DNA of 64,000 nucleotides from Chitinophaga pinensis (GTDB lineage Bacteria; Bacteroidota; Bacteroidia; Chitinophagales; Chitinophagaceae): positions 1-64,000 of the forward strand of contig CAMCMP010000007.1 in assembly GCA_945876095.1 (NCBI GenBank), given 5' to 3'. The translations under genes were made by a program, and so were the position numbers. Below, piece after piece: positions 26,269-35,332 of this stretch. Each line of letters starts with the position of its first letter. The stretch's first letter is position 1. The notes beneath the pieces are model-generated. The model had not been told where the DNA came from, did no database searches, and worked only from the letters and a program-made list of their open reading frames with translations.

Positions 26269-26724
26269 ATGATAATTGACAGTATAGAAAACGCAAAAAA
26301 ATACACCTCCATTCATCCTTTATTTGCAAAAGCATTTGAATACATAGCTAGTGTTGACTTAGCCAATATCGAAATTGGGAAATACGAAATTGATGATGGC
26401 TTACTTGCCATCTTTTCTGATAAAAAAGGAATGACTGCTGCTGAATCGATTGCTAAATTTGAATGCCACAATAAAAATATAGATATTCAATTGTGCATTA
26501 GTGGAAATGAAACCTTTGGATGGAAATCAAGAAATAATTGCACTAAATTAAAAGGAGAATACAATCCTGATAAAGATGTAAGCTTTTATGAAGATGCGCC
26601 TGATATGTTTTTTCAAATAACAAATGGACAATTTGTTATTTTATTTCCAGAAGATGTTCATGCACCTATGATTGCTGTAAATGACAATTCCATTAAAAAA
26701 CTGGTAATGAAAGTACGTATTTAA
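26269..26724 (+). CDS. YhcH/YjgK/YiaL family protein (DUF386)
   Basis: A protein of 151 residues, the normal length of the family, with conserved segments ANIEIGKYEIDDGLLAIFS, ECHNKNIDIQLCISGNETFGW and LFPEDVHAPMIA. The HxPxi-type motif in VHAPM and the HNKNIDIQ motif hold the metal-binding residues of this cupin-like fold. Family members sit in sugar-acid and sialic acid operons and are thought to act as anomerases or isomerases; here it goes with kdgK. The precise reaction is not established. Confidence 0.85.
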   Translation: MIIDSIENAKKYTSIHPLFAKAFEYIASVDLANIEIGKYEIDDGLLAIFSDKKGMTAAESIAKFECHNKNIDIQLCISGNETFGWKSRNNCTKLKGEYNPDKDVSFYEDAPDMFFQITNGQFVILFPEDVHAPMIAVNDNSIKKLVMKVRI

Positions 26725-26748
26725 TAATTTCAACTATTTAGGTTTAAG

Positions 26749-26789
26749 CAAATAAAAAATGCAGCATAAAATGCTGCATTTTTTATTTG
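26749..26789. terminator. Bidirectional terminator between DUF386 and uxaC
   Basis: An 18-base stem (26749-26766 with 26772-26789), core TGCAGCA/TGCTGCA, A-rich on the left and T-rich on the right, 5-base loop. It serves the two convergent genes. Confidence 0.85.
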
Positions 26790-26802
26790 ATCTCAAAGAG
26801 AA

Positions 26803-28203
26803 TTACCAGCCAAAATATTCTTTTGCATTATTATAACAGATATCTTGAACTACTTTTCCAGTCCATTCCAAATCATTGGGCAGTTCCCCGTTTTCTATTT
26901 CTTCTCCAAAAATATTACAGAGAATTCTTCTAAAATATTCGTGTCTAGGATAACTCATAAAACTGCGACTATCAGTAAGCATGCCTATAAATCTAGATAG
27001 CAATCCTAAGTTGCTTAATGCATTAATCTGTTGGGTCATACCTTGTTTTTGATCTAAAAACCACCAGGATGAACCATATTGAATTTTGCCAGCAACCGTT
27101 CCGTCGTTATAGTTGCCAATCATAGCCGCCATCAATTCATTGTCAGCTGGATTAAGATTGTATAAAATGGTTTTTGCCAATTGATTGGTACTGTCTAAAC
27201 GATCTAGAAATTTAGACAATTGCTTTGCCTGAGAAAAATCACCAATTGAATCCCATCCTGTATCTGCTCCCAAGGTTTTTAACATCCTTGCATTGTTATT
27301 TCGAAGTGCTCCTAAATGATATTGTTGTACCCATTTTTTTTCATGATCCCATTCAGCAAACTTTACCAACATAGCTGACTTAAACTTCATATTTTCTGGC
27401 TGTGAGATGGACTCTCCTGCAGTTAATTTTCTAAAAATATTTCTAATTTCGGATTCTTGATAATCCACCGCATAAAGTTGCTCCAAACCATGATCACTTA
27501 AACAACAGCCATTTTCTGCAAAAAAATCATGACGACTTTTTAAAGCAGTTAAATAATCATCCCAGCTTGCAATCAAAATATTAGAAACGGCTTGTAATTT
27601 ATTTACATAAGCATTAAAAGTATCAACATCATCTACATTCATTGCTTTATCTGGACGGAAGGCCGGTAAAACTTTAATTTCAAATCCATCCTCCTTTATT
27701 TTTTTATGATGCTCTAGCGAGTCAGTTGGATCATCCGTAGTACAAAGAACTTTTACATTCATTTTGCGTAATAAATTTCTAACCGAATACTCGGGAGTCT
27801 TCAATTTAGCAGAACAATGATCATAAATTTCTTTTGCAGTACTTGGCGAAAGAATGGTATTTATATCAAAATAACGTTGTAATTCCAAGTGTGTCCAATG
27901 ATACAAAGGATTTCTCAAAGTATAGGGAACAGTACCAGCCCACTGTTCGAACTTTTCATAATCCGAAGCATCGCCTGTACAATATTTTTCACTAACCCCA
28001 TTACTGCGCATTGCTCTCCACTTATAATGATCACCGTAAAGCCAAATCTGGGTTAGGTTTTCAAAGTTGACATCATTAGCAATTTGCTCTGGTGACAGAT
28101 GGTTATGGTAATCAATAATGGGCATTTCTTTTGCAAACTCATGATATAGTTGCCTAGCTGTCTCAGTTTGCAATAAGAAATCTTTATCTAAAAAACTTTT
28201 CAT
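26803..28203 (-). CDS. uxaC: Uronate isomerase
   Basis: Interconverts D-glucuronate/D-fructuronate and D-galacturonate/D-tagaturonate, the entry step of hexuronate use. The 466-residue protein is an amidohydrolase-fold enzyme with the metal motif His33-x-His35 in DYHNHLSP and other family blocks: RAMRSNGVSEKYCTGDAS, CTTDDPTDSLEHHKK, GALRNNNARMLKTLGADTGWDS (in parts) and LTDSRSFMSYPRHEYFRR. It follows uxaB with a 76-base gap on the same strand. Confidence 0.94.
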   Translation of the reverse strand: MKSFLDKDFLLQTETARQLYHEFAKEMPIIDYHNHLSPEQIANDVNFENLTQIWLYGDHYKWRAMRSNGVSEKYCTGDASDYEKFEQWAGTVPYTLRNPLYHWTHLELQRYFDINTILSPSTAKEIYDHCSAKLKTPEYSVRNLLRKMNVKVLCTTDDPTDSLEHHKKIKEDGFEIKVLPAFRPDKAMNVDDVDTFNAYVNKLQAVSNILIASWDDYLTALKSRHDFFAENGCCLSDHGLEQLYAVDYQESEIRNIFRKLTAGESISQPENMKFKSAMLVKFAEWDHEKKWVQQYHLGALRNNNARMLKTLGADTGWDSIGDFSQAKQLSKFLDRLDSTNQLAKTILYNLNPADNELMAAMIGNYNDGTVAGKIQYGSSWWFLDQKQGMTQQINALSNLGLLSRFIGMLTDSRSFMSYPRHEYFRRILCNIFGEEIENGELPNDLEWTGKVVQDICYNNAKEYFGW

Positions 28204-28279
28204 ACAATTTTTTTTGTTTCAAAAATTTAATTATTCTAAAATTTTAATGACCAGGAAAATATTTGGAAACTACCTCCAA

Positions 28280-29782
28280 CTATTTTGCTACTTTTTGAAT
28301 CACCGACAAAATCCCCTCTTGCATTATCTGAATTAAATATTCGGTAACGCTATTGGCGAATCCTGGTATTTTAGTAAGATCCGCATCCCATAAGTTAACA
28401 TCACTCAAAACTGTTTTTACTAAATTTTCAGAAGATAGATTTTTCCAATGATTAAAAAAGTATTCTGCCATTTCATCCTTTATTGGATAAGATTGACCAT
28501 TCAATTCCCCAAAATAAACATTGCCCTCTTTTTTCACCGCCTTCATAAAAAGTAACCAGGCAGCAAAACCAATAGAAATTTTTTCTGGAACAGAAGCATA
28601 AAGTTCATTGTAGCGATGTAAAACTTGTACTACCCTCATTTTTAATTTAGAACTATAATTTAGTGTAATACTGATCCACTGATGCTCTATCGTTGGATTA
28701 CTAAAGCGATCAATCACCTTTACAGAAAAATCAGTTGCATCCTTTTCTGCTACTGGATAAGGAATTGCCCTAGCAATTTCTGTAACCATTAGTTGTTTAA
28801 CGAAATCACCCAATACTTTGTCGCCCATCGCTTGTTTAACCGTAGTAAAACCAGCTAAAAATGCTACACCACAACTTAATGTATGGGTTCCATTCAACAA
28901 CCTCAATTTAAGTTCCTTGAATTGAGTAATATCATCTGTAATTACAACGCTTTCATCAACGGAAGCAAAAGACAAGATATCTTTAACAGGTTGATTTCCC
29001 TCAATAGCCCATAGACTATAAACCTCACTCATTGTAATTAAATCATCTTGATAGCCTAATTGCGCTTCTAATAATAACTTTTTATCAGCTGAAGGTTTCC
29101 CAGGAACAATTCTATCTACTAATGAATTGCAAAATTGGTTGTATTGCTCGAGCCATTTAATAAAATTTTCATCCAACTTATTAAACTGAGCCAATTCAAA
29201 AATAATCGCCTTTAACTTATTTGCATTATCTGATATTAACTCAGTAGGTACAATAACCATACCTGAAGTTGAACTTCCACCAAAAGCCTTGTAGCGTTCG
29301 TATAAAAAAGCTAATAATTTCGCAGGGTATGAACTAGGTGGAAAACTATCGATATTCTCTTTCACTAATTCAATACCCACCTCAGTAGTATTAGATAAAA
29401 TAATATTTAATTCAGAGTTATGAGCACATTTCAGCACTAAATCCCATTGGGTAGCCGCTGATAATACCCTACTAATAGCTGAGCAAATCACATTCTCTTC
29501 AACAGGTTGTCCATTAACCAAGCCTCGCATACAAAGCGTATACAAACCATCTTGGTTATCAAATGCAATAGCATCACCCCCGTCAGTTGATTTTACCACC
29601 ACTATTCTACCATTAAATACACCTTTTTTATTTGCCTTATCAATGAAGTAATCTGGTAAACCCCTTAGTAAAACTCCGGTTCCAAACTGTAATACTCTTT
29701 CTGGTAATGCAAATAGGCTTTCGTTAGAAAAAGATGTATTCCCAGCCTCGATATTTTTGAGATTAACTTTAGAAAGTAACAT
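28280..29782 (-). CDS. uxaB: Tagaturonate reductase (altronate oxidoreductase)
   Basis: Reduces D-tagaturonate to D-altronate with NADH in galacturonate breakdown. The 500-residue protein is a mannitol-dehydrogenase-family enzyme. Close matches to the UxaB group include ERVLQFGTGVLLRGLPDYFID, SNTTEVGIELV, FCNSLVDRIVPGKP, LGYQDDLITMSEVYSLWAIEG and LLNGTHTLSCGVAFLAG. The last contains the catalytic region. The SNTTE/VDRIV/LNGxH pattern favours UxaB over fructuronate reductase UxuB. The next enzyme, altronate dehydratase (UxaA), is not in the window. Confidence 0.9.
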   Translation of the reverse strand: MLLSKVNLKNIEAGNTSFSNESLFALPERVLQFGTGVLLRGLPDYFIDKANKKGVFNGRIVVVKSTDGGDAIAFDNQDGLYTLCMRGLVNGQPVEENVICSAISRVLSAATQWDLVLKCAHNSELNIILSNTTEVGIELVKENIDSFPPSSYPAKLLAFLYERYKAFGGSSTSGMVIVPTELISDNANKLKAIIFELAQFNKLDENFIKWLEQYNQFCNSLVDRIVPGKPSADKKLLLEAQLGYQDDLITMSEVYSLWAIEGNQPVKDILSFASVDESVVITDDITQFKELKLRLLNGTHTLSCGVAFLAGFTTVKQAMGDKVLGDFVKQLMVTEIARAIPYPVAEKDATDFSVKVIDRFSNPTIEHQWISITLNYSSKLKMRVVQVLHRYNELYASVPEKISIGFAAWLLFMKAVKKEGNVYFGELNGQSYPIKDEMAEYFFNHWKNLSSENLVKTVLSDVNLWDADLTKIPGFANSVTEYLIQIMQEGILSVIQKVAK

Positions 29783-29911
29783 GAATTTTTTTTATTTTTA
29801 ATTAATTGCTGAGTTCGTCAAATTAATAATTCTAAATATTAGATATAAAGCATAGAGATGCCCCTATAGACAAACTAATCATTTAGAATTGTAAAATTAA
29901 TAATCAGTTAA

Positions 29912-30592
29912 TTACTGAATATTATTTTGTAATACTTTCCACATCTCACCTGCTACAAATATATTACCCTTAGGGTTAAGATGTACTCGATCAGAAGTAA
30001 GAATTCCCTTTTCTAAATTAGATGAATTATTAGATTGTAGATACGCTGAAAATGCTTTGCGAAGATCGACTACCGGCAATGACACATCCTTTGCAATCGA
30101 ACGAATGATATTGCTATAGTTATTTAGATCGCCGTCTTGTTGATTAGAATTGTCATTTCTTTCTCCTATTACAGAGGGAGTACAAACAATTACTTTAATA
30201 TTTTTTTCTTGTAATTTTTTTATTATTGCACGGTAAAATTTTTCAAACTTATCAGCGTCTGTTCCAGTGCCAGAGCTTGCCTTATGCCATACATCATTAA
30301 TACCTACATAGATAACCACTACATCTGGAGATTTTTTCAAAACATCCTCTTCCATTCTAAGATATAGGTCGTATACTTTATTACCGCCAATACCAGCACC
30401 CACCAATTCAATCTGATCTGACAAGTTAGCTTGTTTGATAATGCTATCCATCTTGACAATATATCCAGTAGGTGATACACCCGCTTGAGTAATAGAATCT
30501 CCAAAGAAAACTACCTTCACTTTTTTTGCCGGCGGGGTAAAAGAAAATAAGAAAATTGAAAGAAATAATGTGAGTTTAAATAAATGTTTCAT
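29912..30592 (-). CDS. Exported SGNH/GDSL hydrolase
   Basis: A protein of 226 residues with a short signal peptide (to about residue 20). SGNH blocks: KVVFFGDSITQAG with the catalytic Ser, GAGIGGNKVYDLY, VVIYVGINDVWH with Asn, and DRVHLNPKGN with Asp and His. This is the lysophospholipase L1-like/rhamnogalacturonan-acetylesterase type layout. It lies between a lactonase gene and uxaB on the same strand, so removal of acetyl groups from uronate-rich oligosaccharides is a plausible role, not a proven one. Confidence 0.82.
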   Translation of the reverse strand: MKHLFKLTLFLSIFLFSFTPPAKKVKVVFFGDSITQAGVSPTGYIVKMDSIIKQANLSDQIELVGAGIGGNKVYDLYLRMEEDVLKKSPDVVVIYVGINDVWHKASSGTGTDADKFEKFYRAIIKKLQEKNIKVIVCTPSVIGERNDNSNQQDGDLNNYSNIIRSIAKDVSLPVVDLRKAFSAYLQSNNSSNLEKGILTSDRVHLNPKGNIFVAGEMWKVLQNNIQ

Positions 30593-30616
30593 CGTGTAAA
30601 TATTAAGTGATTAAAA

Positions 30617-31486
30617 TTAAAGATTATAAAAATTAATAGCATTCAATCCGAAAAAATCTTGTTTCTCTGTCTCAGTAAAAGAAGAAAAATAATTAACAAC
30701 TATCTCCATAGTTTGCTGATAAGTAGCAGCCACCAAACAAACTGGCCAATCAGAACCAAACATAATCCGCTTAGTTCCGAAAGTTGCTACAATCACATCC
30801 ATATAAGGATTACAATCATCCTTACCCCTGTTTTTCCAATCTGCCTCAGTAACCATTCCAGATATTTTGCAGTATAAGTTAGGATATTTAGCCAAAGCCT
30901 CCATTTCCTTTTTCCATTCCAAAATACTCTTTTCCTTGATATTAGGTTTAGCAATATGATCAATAACAAATTTTTGTTCAGGAAAAGCCCTGACAAACTC
31001 ACCTATGTATTGAATTTGATCTGGATAAATTAAAATATCATAAGTGAAATCAAATTTTTTTAATTTACTTATTCCATTCATAAATGCTGGGCGAAGCATC
31101 ATCCCTCTCTCCGTTTCTCCTTGCAAAATATGACGAAACCCTTTCATCTTATTAAAGGAATGGTAATAAGCCAATCGATCCTCTAATTGCTCAGATTGCA
31201 AGTCAACCCAACCAACTACCCCTTTGATAAAATCAAAATTGTTAGCATGATTCAAGAGAAATTCGTTTTCCTTTTCACTTTGATCACATTGGACTAGCAC
31301 AGAACCATCTAAATTATTTTCTTTCAATTGAGTTTGAAGGTCCTCAGGCGTAAAATCTCTTTGTATAATAGCCATCTCATCATTTATCCAACTATCACGA
31401 ACAGGATCAAAGTTCCAAAAATGCTGATGGGCATCTATTCGCTGTGAAATTTTAGAAGGCATTAGAGAAGTACTTTTTTCATTCAT
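30617..31486 (-). CDS. Amidohydrolase-family lactonase (fuconolactonase/rhamnonolactonase type)
   Basis: A protein of 289 residues, COG3618-like. It begins with the metal motif RIDAHQHFWNFDP and has DRLAYYHSFNKMKGFRHILQGE (in parts), FVIDHIAKPNI, the region with LYCKISGMVTEADW, and the closing metal Asp in IMFGSDWPVCLVA. These enzymes open L-fucono-, L-rhamnono- or galactono-lactones. Together with the dehydratase/dehydrogenase pair at 32794-35192 this suggests a non-phosphorylative sugar-acid route. The nominal start gives 17 residues before RIDAHQHFW; MPSKISQ nine codons on is an alternative start. Confidence 0.82.
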   Translation of the reverse strand: MNEKSTSLMPSKISQRIDAHQHFWNFDPVRDSWINDEMAIIQRDFTPEDLQTQLKENNLDGSVLVQCDQSEKENEFLLNHANNFDFIKGVVGWVDLQSEQLEDRLAYYHSFNKMKGFRHILQGETERGMMLRPAFMNGISKLKKFDFTYDILIYPDQIQYIGEFVRAFPEQKFVIDHIAKPNIKEKSILEWKKEMEALAKYPNLYCKISGMVTEADWKNRGKDDCNPYMDVIVATFGTKRIMFGSDWPVCLVAATYQQTMEIVVNYFSSFTETEKQDFFGLNAINFYNL

Positions 31487-31553
31487 GAGTCAATCGTCGT
31501 AATTATTTATATTCTTGAGAGTTGAATTGGTAAGGCTTTACACATCTAAGGTT

Positions 31554-32453
31554 TTACAAACGGTTCATCCAATTGTGCAACCTTTCAAGCCAGTTATCGT
31601 CAGTAGTTTTATTATTCATACCAAATCCATGTCCACCTTTCGGATACAAATGCATTTCTGCCAATACTTTATTTTTTATGCAAGCTTGGTAATAACGAAC
31701 ACTATTTTCTACCACCACGCCTTTATCATCTCCAGCATGAACTAAAAAAGAAGGAGGTGTATCGGGGGTAACCTGCAAGTCGCTACTGAAAAAAATAACT
31801 TTTTTAGCTGATGCACGAATACCTATTAAATTATCTTTAGAGCCTTTATTATAGATAGAACTATCAAAACTGATGACTGGATAAATTAAAATTGCAAAAT
31901 CAGGTCTTGGAGAAGTGGTATCTGAATTGCTAGGATCTGCTTTGAAATTAAAATGAGTTGCAGCTGTAGAAGCCAAATGTCCACCGGCAGAAAATCCCAT
32001 AATCCCAATTTGATTTGCATTGATCCCCCACTTTTTTGCATTATTTCTTATCAACCGAATAGCTTGTTGTGCATCTTGTAATGGAGCCATACTTTTATCA
32101 ACCATTGTAGAGTCATCTGGTAATCTATATTTTAAAACAAATGCGGTAACTCCCCATTTATTAAATTCTTCTGCCACATTAGTGCCCTCTTTATCAAAAG
32201 CTAAGATTGAATATCCTCCGCCTGGGCAAATAATCACTGCTTTTCCATTTGGTTTGGCAGGTTTAAAAATAGTAAGGGAAGGAATACTCACTTTTGCAAT
32301 TCGAATAATATTATCTCTTGAAGTTGAATTTTCTTTATTGGGAGCTGCAATAGAATTGGGTACCCCATTTTTATATAAAGGCATTTCAGTGGAATTTTGA
32401 CCCACAACTTTTGTAACAATGAATGCAGCCATTACGATGATTAAATTTTTCAT
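31554..32453 (-). CDS. Exported alpha/beta-hydrolase (BD-FAE/acetyl esterase-like)
   Basis: A protein of 299 residues with a signal peptide (residues 1-18). It shows the oxyanion motif VIICPGGGYSILAFDKEG, the nucleophile elbow GIMGFSAGGHLAS, and the acid/base residues in LVHAGDDKGV and YPKGGHGFGM. The set is typical of xylan/pectin-type acetyl or feruloyl esterases of Bacteroidota. It is the first gene of the minus-strand run ending in uxaC, so esterified uronate or pentose oligomers are likely substrates. Specificity cannot be read from the sequence. Confidence 0.85.
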   Translation of the reverse strand: MKNLIIVMAAFIVTKVVGQNSTEMPLYKNGVPNSIAAPNKENSTSRDNIIRIAKVSIPSLTIFKPAKPNGKAVIICPGGGYSILAFDKEGTNVAEEFNKWGVTAFVLKYRLPDDSTMVDKSMAPLQDAQQAIRLIRNNAKKWGINANQIGIMGFSAGGHLASTAATHFNFKADPSNSDTTSPRPDFAILIYPVISFDSSIYNKGSKDNLIGIRASAKKVIFFSSDLQVTPDTPPSFLVHAGDDKGVVVENSVRYYQACIKNKVLAEMHLYPKGGHGFGMNNKTTDDNWLERLHNWMNRL

Positions 32454-32793
32454 TTACAAATAATTATCATTAAAATTATCATTTTTTTTCGGACTATTCA
32501 AAAGCATAGAAAGAATGAACTACAAGCTACTAGTTTTAATGGATAATACAACCTAACTATATAAAGTTGAGTGAATCACATCTCCCAATAAAATATCTTC
32601 CTTACTAGATTGAACTGATATATGGTTAATTTTAGTAACTTGTATTTTTCCTGAAAAGCATTCGGAATGTTAACTCGATTTTTGAAAATAATTTTCAAGC
32701 ACAATAGTTTTAGATCGATTATTTTCGCAGTATAGTTATAACAATATAAAAATTAGGAATATTTAAATTCTTTTGGAGATTAAATTTTAATTT
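32454..32793. other. 340-base divergent intergenic region with control sites
   Basis: Divergent promoters of the esterase (minus) and FAH-family (plus) genes should lie here. The plus-strand promoter and palindrome at 32681-32712 are listed separately. No coding potential or RNA gene was recognised. Confidence 0.5.
32681..32712 (+). promoter_or_regulatory. Putative promoter overlapped by a perfect palindrome
   Basis: TTTG at 32681-32684, a 20-base spacer, then TAGTTTTA at 32705-32712. Within it, 32682-32698 is a perfect palindrome, TTGAAAATAATTTTCAA (8-base arms, one centre base), covering the -33 element and most of the spacer. An operator for a repressor is likely in that position. The site lies about 80 bases before the FAH-family gene. 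Confidence 0.45.
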
Positions 32794-33630
32794 ATGAAAA
32801 TCTATAAAACCAATTCAGGTAATGTAATTGAACATCAGGGAGCCTATCATTTATTCCCCTCAACTAACTGGGATCAATTTATCAATAGAGATAATTTATA
32901 CCAGCTGCTTAGTTCTGAAATAGCATCCAATAAAACACCCGTAAGTCTCGAATGGCTAAACGAGCAGACTATTCTAGCACCCATTGACCAACAGGAAATA
33001 TGGGCAGCGGGAGTTACTTATTTAAGAAGTCGTCATGCGAGAGTAGAAGAATCCAAGGATTCTGGAGGTGGCACTTTTTATGATAAAGTATATGACGCAC
33101 CGAGACCAGAGATATTTTTTAAAGCAACAGCACAGAGAACCGTTGGACAAAATGGTTTAGTAAGAATAAGAAAAGACTCTACTTGGGATGTTCCAGAACC
33201 AGAGCTTACTTTATTTATTACCAGCGCTGGAAATATTGTAGGATATACCATTGGAAATGATATGAGTTCAAGAAGTATTGAAGGAGAAAACCCTTTGTAC
33301 TTACCTCAAGCTAAAATGTATGAGGGATGTGCTGCATTAGGCCCCTGTATCTATGTGCCAGATCAGCCAATATCACCCGATGCTACAATTGAAATTTCAA
33401 TCGAAAGAAATAATGTGGTGATGTATAGTGATAAAATTGCTATCAGTCAAATGAAAAGAACACATACCGATTTAGTAAGTTACCTGTACAAAGAATGTTC
33501 ATTTCCTAATGGATGCTTTTTAATGACTGGTACTGGAATTGTACCACCCAATAGTTTTACTTTACAAAGCGGAGATAGCATTATAATAACCATTGAACAT
33601 ATTGGAACCCTTAAAAACACAGTAGCCTAA
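32794..33630 (+). CDS. FAH-family protein, probable 2-keto-3-deoxy-pentonate dehydratase (AraD1-like)
   Basis: A protein of 278 residues of the fumarylacetoacetate hydrolase superfamily. Visible are [24 protein letters not shown], metal-binding Glu residues in [46 protein letters not shown] (in parts) and [11 protein letters not shown]. The FAH-type dehydratase acting on 2-keto-3-deoxy-L-arabonate or D-xylonate to give 2-oxoglutarate semialdehyde is usually found with a semialdehyde dehydrogenase, and such a gene follows with a TAATG overlap. That coupling supports the reading; other acylpyruvase-type reactions remain possible. Confidence 0.75.
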   Translation: MKIYKTNSGNVIEHQGAYHLFPSTNWDQFINRDNLYQLLSSEIASNKTPVSLEWLNEQTILAPIDQQEIWAAGVTYLRSRHARVEESKDSGGGTFYDKVYDAPRPEIFFKATAQRTVGQNGLVRIRKDSTWDVPEPELTLFITSAGNIVGYTIGNDMSSRSIEGENPLYLPQAKMYEGCAALGPCIYVPDQPISPDATIEISIERNNVVMYSDKIAISQMKRTHTDLVSYLYKECSFPNGCFLMTGTGIVPPNSFTLQSGDSIIITIEHIGTLKNTVA

Positions 33631-35192
33631 TGAGTATACACGGAAAAAATATCATCGGTAATACCCTTTCTGCACTAGGTACTAGCAGTTTCAATGCTTA
33701 TGAAGTGGCAACCAATACACCATTAGCTGAAAAGTTTTTTGAGGCTACCCCAGCAGAAATTAATGCAGCTATTTCATTGGCAGCAGAAGCCTTTAGTGTT
33801 TATAAAAACAAAAGTGGCAAGGAAAAAGCAGCTTTTCTTGAATGCATTGCTACAGAAATAGAAGGCTTAGATATGGAGTTGATAGAAACCGCCAGTAAAG
33901 AAACAGGTTTACCTATTGCAAGAATTACTGGTGAAAGAGGAAGAACAACTGGCCAGTTACGTCTTTTTGCAGCTCAGCTAACAGAAGGATCATGGGTAAA
34001 TGCAATTATTGATAAGGCCCTACCAGAACGTAAGCCATTACCAAGAGTAGATATTCGACAAATGCAAATTGCCATTGGGCCAGTGGCTGTTTTTGGAGCA
34101 AGTAATTTTCCCTTAGCATTTTCTGTTGCTGGAGGAGATACCGCATCTGCTCTGGCAGCAGGATGTCCTGTTGTTTTCAAAGCGCATCCAGCGCATCCAG
34201 CCTCTTGCGAATTAGTAGGCGGTGCTATTATCCGTGCTGCAAAAAAATGCAATATGCCTGAAGGAGTATTTTCAATGGTACATGGTATTAGTCATCAAGT
34301 AGGACAAGCATTGGTTACTCATTCAATAATAAAAGCAGTAGGTTTTACTGGTTCATTAAAAGGCGGAAAGGCATTGTATGATGCTGCTGTAAGGCGTGAA
34401 GAACCAATACCGGTTTATGCAGAAATGAGTAGTGTAAACCCCGTGATTTTTTTACCGGAAATCCTAGCAAAAAAATCTGCTGAATTAGCAGAAGCATTTG
34501 CAGGCTCGATCGTATTAGGAGCTGGACAATTTTGTACTAATCCTGGTGTCTTTTTACTAATAAAAAATACAGATTCAGATAATTTTATTAAACTGTTAAC
34601 TGCCGCTATTACAACAAAACCAAGTGTACCGTTACTTACCAACGGCATTTTCGATGCCTATTGTAAAGGGATTAGTCATCAAAGAAATACGGAAGGTGCT
34701 GTTGGTTTGACTGAATTTGACGCTAGTACTGCTCAGCCTCACTTATTACAAATAGATGCTCAAATGCTGATAAAAAACCCTTCATTAACAGAAGAAGTTT
34801 TCGGTCCGTCATCTGTTGCAATAGTTGCCAAAGACATGAAAGAACTTACAGAATGTATCCTCCATTTAAAAGGTCAACTTACTGCAAGCTTACATGGCAC
34901 TGAGGATGAATTAAAAAATTCAGCTTCACTCATCAATATATTGAAAGAAAAAGCAGGAAGGCTAAATATCAATGCGTTTCCTACAGGGGTTGAGGTTGGT
35001 AATGCGATCGTTCACAGTGGGCCCTATCCTGCAACTACAGATTCTAGAAGTACCTCTGTTGGAACACAATCTATCTATCGATTTACAAGGCCTATCTGTT
35101 TCCAAGAATTCCCAGAATATTTGTTACCTGACGAACTAAAAGAATCCAATCCATTGCAGATAAGTCGATTGGTAAATGGAATAAAAATATAA
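33630..35192 (+). CDS. 2-oxoglutarate semialdehyde dehydrogenase
   Basis: A protein of 520 residues. Aldehyde dehydrogenase fold with catalytic Cys302 in GAGQFCTNPG, general base Glu265 in YAEMSSVNP, and FGASNFPLAFSVAGGDTASALAAGCPVVFKAHPAHP (in parts), which is the pattern of the 2-oxoglutarate semialdehyde (KGSA) group. The ATG overlaps the stop of the FAH gene by one base. Together they would convert a 2-keto-3-deoxy-pentonate to 2-oxoglutarate, feeding the TCA cycle. 2,5-Dioxovalerate from glucarate or hydroxyproline is an alternative input. Confidence 0.85.
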   Translation: MSIHGKNIIGNTLSALGTSSFNAYEVATNTPLAEKFFEATPAEINAAISLAAEAFSVYKNKSGKEKAAFLECIATEIEGLDMELIETASKETGLPIARITGERGRTTGQLRLFAAQLTEGSWVNAIIDKALPERKPLPRVDIRQMQIAIGPVAVFGASNFPLAFSVAGGDTASALAAGCPVVFKAHPAHPASCELVGGAIIRAAKKCNMPEGVFSMVHGISHQVGQALVTHSIIKAVGFTGSLKGGKALYDAAVRREEPIPVYAEMSSVNPVIFLPEILAKKSAELAEAFAGSIVLGAGQFCTNPGVFLLIKNTDSDNFIKLLTAAITTKPSVPLLTNGIFDAYCKGISHQRNTEGAVGLTEFDASTAQPHLLQIDAQMLIKNPSLTEEVFGPSSVAIVAKDMKELTECILHLKGQLTASLHGTEDELKNSASLINILKEKAGRLNINAFPTGVEVGNAIVHSGPYPATTDSRSTSVGTQSIYRFTRPICFQEFPEYLLPDELKESNPLQISRLVNGIKI

Positions 35193-35230
35193 GTCTATTT
35201 TAAATAATCGAAAAATAAATTACTACTTAA

Positions 35231-35269
35231 AACAAAATTGCCCCCTTATTCAAAGGGGGCAATTTTGTT
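35231..35269. terminator. Bidirectional terminator after the semialdehyde dehydrogenase
   Basis: A 17-base stem (35231-35247 with 35253-35269), core TTGCCCCCTT/AAGGGGGCAA, 5-base loop. It lies between convergent genes. Confidence 0.85.
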
Positions 35270-35332
35270 AAACTATCAAATGAATTATTGGAACTTAGGT
35301 TAAGAATAGATTAAGACTTCCAAATGATTGCA

